From: Lysobacterales bacterium
Lineage (GTDB): Bacteria > Pseudomonadota > Gammaproteobacteria > Xanthomonadales > Xanthomonadaceae
Assembly (NCBI GenBank): GCA_016718605.1
Contig: JADKCY010000009.1
Location: 1 to 22,014 of the forward strand
Reading direction: 5' to 3'
DNA: 22,014 nt
This document shows, piece after piece, positions 15,793-22,014 of the stretch. The notes under the pieces were generated by a model. The model was not told the origin of the DNA. It searched no databases and saw only the letters and a program-made list of their open reading frames with translations. Position 1 is the stretch's first letter. The number at the start of each line of letters is the position of its first letter. The position numbers and the translations under genes are program-made.

Positions 15793-16530
15793 CTACGCCG
15801 TGTTTGGTAACGCCTCCATCCGATCCGCCACCAGATCCTCTAGCGATTCGCCTCTTTCGCGGGCGCTGCACAGTTCGGACTGCATCCATTGGTGGGCGAT
15901 CTGACCGTCGAGTAGCAGGGCGACGCGGTCGACGTCGCGTTCGGTGGCGCTGAGTCCGTGAGTGGCGAGGATGACGCTGCTGCCGTCACTGTCGACACGT
16001 TCACGCAGGTGGCGCTTGAGATGGCGCGCGCTGGCCGGGTCGAGGCCGTTGAGGCTTTCGTCCAGCACGATCAGGCGCGGTGCGCCGAGTAGGGCGAGCA
16101 GCACTGAGAGTTTCTGCCGCGTACCGAGCGAGCAGGCTTCCACCGGTGTATGCCACCATTCGCCAAACCAAAGCGATCCGCCAGTGCCTGCGTTGGTGCA
16201 TCCAGACCCGCCACACCGCGCACTTGTGCCAACAATTGGAATGCAATCGCTCAGGCTGAGTTCGGCGGGCGGGACCTCGACACTGATCGCGTATCCCAAG
16301 GCATGCCGTGCGGACTCGCTACCGGCTGCGTGACCATCGATCAGAATGCTGCCGTGCTGCACTGGCAGACTGCCCGCCACGCTGCGCAGCAGGGAGGTCT
16401 TGCCGCTGCCGTTCGGACCGATCAGGGCGATCAGTTGCGCGGCCGCGATCTCCCAGTGCAGATCGTTCAGGACCTGTCTGGATCCATAGCGGAGTCGCAG
16501 ATCCTGAATCTGCAGGCGTGGATGGCTCAT
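15793..16530 (-). CDS. ABC transporter ATP-binding protein (two compensating indels)
   Basis: The ATPase partner of the permease immediately upstream. It has Walker A GPNGSGKTSLL, the C-loop CSLGTRQKLSVLLAL (a variant typical of ABC-2 type exporters), Walker B LIVLDESLNGLDP with the catalytic Glu kept, and the H-loop ATHG. Between the Q-loop region and the C-loop, about 26 codons (plus 16161-16238) are out of frame, yet the ORF stays open. A one-base gain at 16238-16239 and a one-base loss near 16161 fit; reading the third frame gives LLAQVRGVAGLDAPTQALAD and then EWWHTPVEACSLG. ATG 16528-16530 overlaps the permease stop as ATGA; an in-frame ATG at 16542 is less likely. The substrate is unknown. 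The C-terminal 35 residues resemble the remnant at 11495-11625. Confidence 0.88.
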   Translation of the reverse strand: MSHPRLQIQDLRLRYGSRQVLNDLHWEIAAAQLIALIGPNGSGKTSLLRSVAGSLPVQHGSILIDGHAAGSESARHALGYAISVEVPPAELSLSDCIPIVGTSARCGGSGCTNAGTGGSLWFGEWWHTPVEACSLGTRQKLSVLLALLGAPRLIVLDESLNGLDPASARHLKRHLRERVDSDGSSVILATHGLSATERDVDRVALLLDGQIAHQWMQSELCSARERGESLEDLVADRMEALPNTA

Positions 16531-17599
16531 CGGGCTCTCCATTGGTGAATCATCTGCAGCAACGCCAGCGGAATCAGCGCAGGCGAAAACACCTGCGAAA
16601 CGAGCACCCAGCTGACCAGATGCACGCTCAGGCTGATGCCGACCCGTCGGGGTTCTGTGCGCCAGCGGTAGTGGATTAGCGCGTGCAGCAGCAACCAGCC
16701 AAGCAAGGTGATCCCAACCAGCAGGCTGACTTCGCCGCGCAATCCGGCCAGCCATAGTGCGGAGACGAAGACGACTATCGTGCGGGTGCCCTGCCACAGT
16801 GGATAGCGCAGCAACTCGCGGCGCATTGCCGCGTAGCGCGGTTGACTAGCTAGCCACTGCTGCGCACGCGGCAGGACCGCGAGCGCCACCTGCTGGGGTG
16901 TGCAGTGCACGACTGAGGACGAACAGGGCGATCAGGCTGACGATCAAGGCCAGCCCGGACATGCCCGCCGGGGTCAGCAGCAGGGCAGGCAAGGCCAACA
17001 GTGCTTGCATGCGTGCGGTCTTGTGCGAGGAAGCTGCCGCGCGTTGCCAGTCGGAAAAACGCGCCGGTCGCTGCGCACGCGAGGGACGCGGCACTGGCGG
17101 GCGCCGACGGTGGGTCAACGTCTGTGAAGCAGTGTCTGTCAGCGGGAGCAGCAGGGCCCAGAGTGCGGGTGCGCAAATCGCAATCCAAAGCCAGCCAAGC
17201 TGCGGCGCGTCGCGCAGCATCAAGGTGGCGGGCAGCGCCGCCAACACGATCGCACGCCCGAGCAACTGTGCGCGCGCATACCTACGTTCGGCGTGTGCAA
17301 CCCCCGGCCAACTCGCCATCCAGCCTTGAGCGGCACGCACACCGATGTGCCGACGCACACGCCACAGCTGCTGACCGCTGACCACCGTCCAGAGCGCGAC
17401 GACCAGTCGCGGGTTGGCCTGCCAGAACGCACGAACCGCCTCCGGCGGTGAGCGCAGCACCGGCAGCACTGCCCACCACAGCAAGCCGCCCAGCATCAAC
17501 AGCACACCTCGCCATCCAGAGCGACTGCTCAGGTAGCGCGCGCCACTCTCGCCAGCGCGCGCGGAGCTGCAGCCAGTCTTCGTGCCAGAACGGATTCAT
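16527..17599 (-). CDS. ABC transporter permease-like membrane protein (two frameshifts)
   Basis: A protein of about 357 residues when repaired, with roughly eight hydrophobic segments (for example GVLLMLGGLLWWAVLPVL, LWIAICAPALWALLLPL, ALLALPALLLTPAGMSGLA, FVSALWLAGLRGEVSLLVGI, VHLVSWVLVSQVFSPALIP). The N-terminal MNPFWHEDWLQLRARWREWR is cytosolic and basic. Frameshifts near 17535 and 16900 split it into three pieces that join without loss. I do not recognise a named permease family; pairing with the downstream ATPase through an ATGA overlap is the main evidence for its role. ATG 17597-17599 is the first start before the helical part. It is divergent from the TonB-dependent receptor. Confidence 0.75.
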
Positions 17600-17784
17600 G
17601 TGTTGCCGGATGGGTCGAGGAGAACACGGAATTGGCTGAACGTCCCGCGAAGGTTCATCCATCGCCAGACTGTTCACTCTTGCAGCTTTTACATTTTCCT
17701 TACAAAGGTGCCGCTGGTTCGCGTGGGGACGTGCCAGTGCGAGAAAAGCCATACCGCCATCGTCCAATTTCCATGAGGGGAATC

Positions 17785-20645
17785 ATGTTGTCATTCCGTT
17801 CCAACCGTCTCAGCACGGCTGTTCGCTACGCCTTGCCGCTGCTCCTGCTGCCTGCATTGGGTATCGCGCAGGACGAACAAGCACGCGAACTGGATCGCGT
17901 TGAAGTCACCGGTTCACGCATCAAGAAGGTCGAGATCGAAGGGCAAACGCCGGTCATGACTATTTCGCGCGAGGACATCGCGCGTTCGGGACTGACCTCG
18001 GTCGGCGACCTAATTCAGCAGCAGATCACCGGTTCGGGTTCATCGCTGAATACCCGCTTCAACTCCAGTGGCAACTTTGGCTTCCCGCCGGATGGCAGCG
18101 GTATCGGTGCGAGGCTCGCCACAGTCGATCTGCGGCATCTTGGCTCAAGCGCGTCCTCGTGCTGGTTGATGGGTTGCGTTAGGTCAATGGGTCCTCGGCG
18201 TCCGAGGTGTCCGGTTCGACCGATCTCAACACTATTCCGGTCGCCATTATCGAGCGCATTGAAGTGCTCGAAGATGGTGCGTCCTCGATCTATGGCTCGG
18301 ATGCCATCGCCGGTGTCGTCAACATCATCACCCGACGCGAGTTCGACGGTGCCTCTGCCTCGGTGTATTACGGAGAGTTCGAAGCTGGTGGTGCCACCAA
18401 ATCCGGCGAAGTCGCTTTCGGCGGCAATGGGGACAATTACAGCTTCTTCCTGTCGGCAAGCCTGACCGAACAGGACGGCATCAACTCCACCGGAATACGA
18501 ATATGCGGGTGTGCCGAAGCCCGGCACCGGTCTGGCTTTCGGTTCCTCGGCGACGCCGAATGGTCGTTTCGTGTTCACCGATCCCAACACTGGCGAGACG
18601 GTCAGCATCACCACACCGAAACGGCCAGTTCTATCCGAATGGCCTGAGTTATCCCAACGACTTCATTCCGTTCACCACGGCCAATCGCTTCAACTACGCG
18701 CGTACAACCTGATGTTTTCGACGCCCAGCGAGCGCAAAGGTGTGTTCGGTCAGCCCGCTTTGAATTCAGCGATTCGGTCTCCTGGTACATGCGCACCCTG
18801 TTCAACCAGCGACTCAAAGAATCAGGCCGCGCCAGAGCCGATGTTCCTTGGCCCCAGGCAATGGCAACTACTGGATGGACAACATCGTCATCTCGGCCAG
18901 CAATCCCACCAAACCCGTTCGGTTTCGATCTGATCTCCGCGGGTGAGGGCGCCAATCTGATTCTGGCCGCGCGTCGACCCAGTGGAAGGCGGTGCGCGCG
19001 AGTTCTATCAGGACGTGCAGACCTGGTACTTCGCCACTGGCCTCGAAGGAGCGTTCGACTTTTGCGGATCGCAGCCTGTTCTGGGATGCCAACTACGTGC
19101 GTAGTTCGAATCAGGTCGACCAGACCAACTACGGCAGCTACAACATCCGGCGCATCTACACGGCACTGGGTCGGTGTTTGCGGGCTGCAATGCCGATCCA
19201 GCTTGCGTCCCGCTCGACATTTTCAGCGGCCCCAGCTCGATCACACCAGCGATGCTGGCCTACATCCAGCCAATCGTTCGCGATTCCAGCGAAAACAATC
19301 TGCAGGTGTTCTCGGCGAATCTGAGCGGCGATCTGTTCGATCTCCCGGCGGGCGCGTTTATCGTTCGCCACGGGTTATGAGCATCGTGTGCTGGATGGCT
19401 GGTATCTGCCCGATGCGCTGACCATCGCAGGCGAATACAGCGGTGTGGCTTCGTTGCCGACCTCAAAATTGAGTACGACGTCGACGAGTATTTCGCCGAG
19501 TTCAATGTGCCGGTCTATGCCTCCGGTGATTCACGACTCGATCTCAGCCTGGCGGGTCGTTATCCGGACTATTCGACCTTTGGTGGCGAGACCACCGCCA
19601 AGGCCGGCCAGCGTTGGCAGTTCAGCAAGAATTCCTGTTGCGCGGTACCTGGGCACAGGGTTTCCGTGCACCATCCATCGGCGAGCTGTTTGGCTCGGCG
19701 GCACGTTTCAGTGCGGAACTCGACGATCCCTGCCTGATCGGTCTGGACGGTTCCGCGCCGGAAGGTTCCGCTGCCAGCTATGCCGCGCTTAGTGTGCCGG
19801 TTGGCGCACAGCAGGCCAACTCACCGATTTCCGTCACCACCGGTGGCAATCCAGACCTCGACCCGAGTCGCCGACAGCCTGACCGTCGGCATGGTGTAAG
19901 GTCGAGTTCTGCAACTGGAAACCGCGTGGTCGGATCGACTTGATCTGAAGTCACCTACTCCAAGCATGAGATTGACAGCGCGATTCCGGGCCATCGATGC
20001 GCAGACCCAGTTGGATCTGTGCGTGGCGACCTTGGACGCGCAGTATCGCGATGGCATCACCCGTGCGTCGACCGGCGTGATCGGCGGCTTCGAGAATCGG
20101 CTGGTCAGCTTCGGCAGCATCGAAACCGACGGCTTCGACATCGGTGTGTTCTGGACCTTGCCGGAAACCGATCTCAGCACCTTCCGAGTCTCCCGGCAGA
20201 ACACTCTGGTCCAAACGCTATCTGGCCATCGACGGCATCGGCACCGTGCAACCGCGCGCCGTGGGTGTCGAAGTCAATGACGCTGGCCTGCCCAGGTGGA
20301 GCAACAATCTTGGTCTGAACTGGTCCATGGGCGATCCGACAGCCGCGTGGACCTTGCGGCACATCAGCGACATGACCGAGGAGTGCGGTGACACCGCCTC
20401 GTTCCCGGTCTGCTCGGATCAGACCGCAGGTACCAACCATCTCGGCTCGACGACTTACCACGACCTACAAGTCGGCTGGAAGGCGCGCCGGTACTGGGTG
20501 GCACGCAACTGACCTTCAGCATCAACGTGTTCGCCAAGGACCCGCCGATCTGCCTGTCCTGCTCGCTGAATGGCTATGACCCGTCGAACTACGATCTGCC
20601 GGGTGGCCCGTTTCATGCCATGCGCGTGCCGAGTTGAAGTTCTGA
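17785..20645 (+). CDS. TonB-dependent outer-membrane receptor (many frameshifts)
   Basis: A gated beta-barrel importer of about 950 residues when pieced together. The start has a signal peptide (RYALPLLLLPALGIAQ), then VEVTGSRIKKVEIEGQTPV and the plug (IARSGLTSVGDLIQQ, LNTIPVAIIERIEVLEDGAS, SIYGSDAIAGVVNIITRR). Barrel parts include LRGTWAQGFRAPSIGELFGS, SVTTGGNPDLDP and a C-terminal tract ending near 20645 with a Phe, where the final residues need one more shift. The family layout is that of Xanthomonadales-type receptors for large or unknown ligands; the substrate is not deducible. At least a dozen single-base indels and one in-frame TAG (18180-18182, where Trp is expected) interrupt it. ATG 17785 is chosen because AGGGG lies upstream, though spacing is short; ATG 17773 is in frame. 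Confidence 0.88.
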
Positions 20646-20671
20646 TCGTCGAGCTGCTGACCGGTGACATC

Positions 20672-20697
20672 CAAACGCCCGGCTGCCCGGGCGTTTG
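20672..20697. terminator. intrinsic-type terminator after the TonB receptor
   Basis: Eleven perfectly paired bases, CAAACGCCCGG (20672-20682) with CCGGGCGTTTG (20687-20697), enclose a CTGC loop. The arms begin with AAA and end with TTT, the usual shape of a bidirectional terminator. It lies 27 bases after the receptor stop and before tamA. Confidence 0.8.
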
Positions 20698-20795
20698 CGT
20701 TGAACGGGCATGCTTGGCGCGTCGTCATGGCAACCTGGTGAGGAAAGGATTGATTGGTCGCGAGCAACGCGCGGAGTTTGGGCAGGCAGTGGTAG

Positions 20796-22014
20796 ATGAT
20801 CGCCCTGCTGTTCGTCCTCGCGCGCCGTCCATGCAGAGGGCCTGGCGCAGATCGAACTTGCGGGCTGAAGGCGGGCAAGCCGACAATATGCGGGCGACGG
20901 TGACCTTGTTCCCAGTTTGCCGCCGAGGACGCGCGGACTTGCCTGAGGAGCTCGGCTCGGTTGGATTGATTCGCAAGACGCCGGCTGAGGTACGCAAGGC
21001 ATTGGACCCCTTCGGTTACTACACGCCGACGGTCGATGTGCGGTGCTGCCGACACACGCAGGGCGCGCCAAGGTGATGATCACCGTCACGCGCGGCGTGT
21101 CCACCAAGCTGCGGCAAAGCGCGTGGTCGTCGAAGGCGCGGCCAGTGACGACGCGCGGATCAGAAGGCGATAGCGGCATTCAAGCCGAGTGTCGGCAAAC
21201 GCTTCGTGCATTCCACCTACGGTCGCAGCAAGGCGCATATCGAGTCCGAGCTGGCGGCATGGTTACTTCGATGCCGAGCTGGTGAAGGCGCGCGTCGAGG
21301 TGACGCGCGCCGATTCGGCGACGGACGTGGATCTGCACTGGCAGAGCGGTCGGCGCTATCGCTTTGGGACGCTGTATGTCGACGGCAGTCACATCGATGC
21401 GCGGGTTTGGCGCGTGCGGTCGGTGAACCAACAGGTAACCCCTCTGACGTCAACGTGCTGCTCGGCGTGCATCAGCGTCTGACTGATCTGGACTATTTCC
21501 GCCTGATCGACATCCAGCCGCAGATCGAGATGGCCGATGGCGACCAGGTGCCGGTGACGGTTGACCTCAGGTCCCTCGCGGCGCACGATCTACAGTGCCG
21601 GATTGAGTTACGGGACCGGCTCGGGTGCAGGTGTGTTGCTCGGTCTGGATCGTCGTTGGGTCAATGCGCGCGAGCCACAAATGGAGCAATCGCCTGCAAT
21701 GGTCGCAGGTCAATCCGCGCGTCGACAGCGCCTATCGAATTCCCGCTTGCCGTAAGTTTGATGGGTGGTACTTCGTCGGCCTCGGCTACGCGAAGAGAGC
21801 ACCGACAGTGTCGAGAACCGCATCGGTGGAGGCGGTCGCCGGTCGTGATGGTCGCTTTGGTGAATGGACCCTCAGCGCCAGCCTGCATGCTCTGCGCGAA
21901 CGCTATCTGCGCGCCCGCAACCTCGGCGACTACGCCACGGCGCTGCTGGTCTATCCCGCGCTGCAGGCCAATCCGGCGCGCTATGACGACCCCTGTATGC
22001 GCGCAAAGGGTTTT
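20796..22014 (+). CDS. tamA: TamA-type outer-membrane assembly protein (partial, frameshifted)
   Basis: TamA is an Omp85-family barrel that with TamB moves proteins or lipids to the outer membrane. The likely start ATG 20796 gives a hydrophobic leader (MIALLFVLA). POTRA-like segments follow: GLIRKTPAEVRKALDPFGYY, then GYFDAELVKARVEVTRADSA, DVDLHWQSGRRYRFGTLYVD, then NVLLGVHQRLTDLDYFRLID. The barrel begins with RRTIYSAGLSYGTGSGAGVL and GLDRRWVNAR, the typical first TamA strands, and FVGLGYAKE. The gene runs off the right edge in the barrel, and at least six indels interrupt it. A start nearer 20753 is possible because GAGGAAAGG lies just before it. In many genomes tamB follows directly, beyond this window. 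Confidence 0.82.

Noticed and set aside
17679..17705. TTGCAG and TACAAA upstream of the TonB receptor as a promoter
   Set aside because: Spacing is 15 bases and the matches are weak in a region prone to indel errors, so it cannot be supported.
1..22014. CRISPR arrays, tRNA or rRNA genes, insertion sequences, phage or toxin-antitoxin modules
   Set aside because: No regularly spaced repeats, cloverleaf patterns, transposase motifs or paired small genes were seen. The isolated HNH gene at the left edge alone is not evidence of a defence or mobile system.

Overview
The window looks like chromosomal DNA of a gammaproteobacterium, most likely from the Xanthomonadales/Lysobacterales. The evidence is the high GC content, an Anr/FNR-type regulator beside a PilT/PilU-type pilus ATPase, a complete mreBCD-mrdA-rodA cluster, a large TonB-dependent receptor with a short leader, and TamA. 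Assignment below order level is not possible by eye.

Layout. Bases 1-2560 (minus strand) hold a 3'-truncated HNH endonuclease, an FNR/Anr-type regulator and a PilT/PilU-family retraction ATPase. Bases 2700-4022 (plus) hold a translationally coupled DUF4398 protein and a DUF4398/coiled-coil/OmpA-type envelope protein. A DUF465 (YdcH-like) small protein at 4360-4581 converges on a PfkB-family kinase (minus, 4617-5551), with a hairpin between them. Bases 5782-11268 hold the elongasome operon mreB-mreC-mreD-mrdA(PBP2)-rodA. From mreC onward each start touches or overlaps the previous stop. Bases 11269-11845 are mostly gene-free but carry a decayed C-terminal piece of an ABC ATPase. A secreted SnoaL-like protein (minus, 11846-12364) is divergent from a three-gene signalling operon: GAF-like/LuxR regulator, CHASE3-type hybrid histidine kinase and stand-alone REC protein (12540-15660). 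An ABC transporter pair lies at 15793-17599 (minus: permease upstream, ATPase downstream). Divergent from it is a TonB-dependent receptor (17785-20645) ending in a strong hairpin, followed by TamA, which runs off the right edge.

Function. The core is envelope biology: cell-wall elongation (MreBCD, PBP2, RodA), outer-membrane assembly (TamA), outer-membrane uptake (TonB receptor), peptidoglycan-associated OmpA-like proteins and type IV pilus retraction. The LuxR/kinase/REC operon with the divergent secreted SnoaL-like gene is the most plausible accessory module, and its signal is unknown.

Sequence quality. Single-base indels break many genes, but the correct protein continues in another frame each time. 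They are dense at both ends (1-3.1 kb and 17.5-22 kb), and I see none from about 7.32 to 16.15 kb. Many fall in short homopolymers. I read this as base-calling error rising toward contig ends, not gene decay, and I describe broken genes by their reconstructed product. The ABC ATPase remnant behind rodA lies inside the clean part and looks like a genuine relic. I found no CRISPR array, tRNA, rRNA, insertion sequence or clear defence system, and no convincing unprecedented system.
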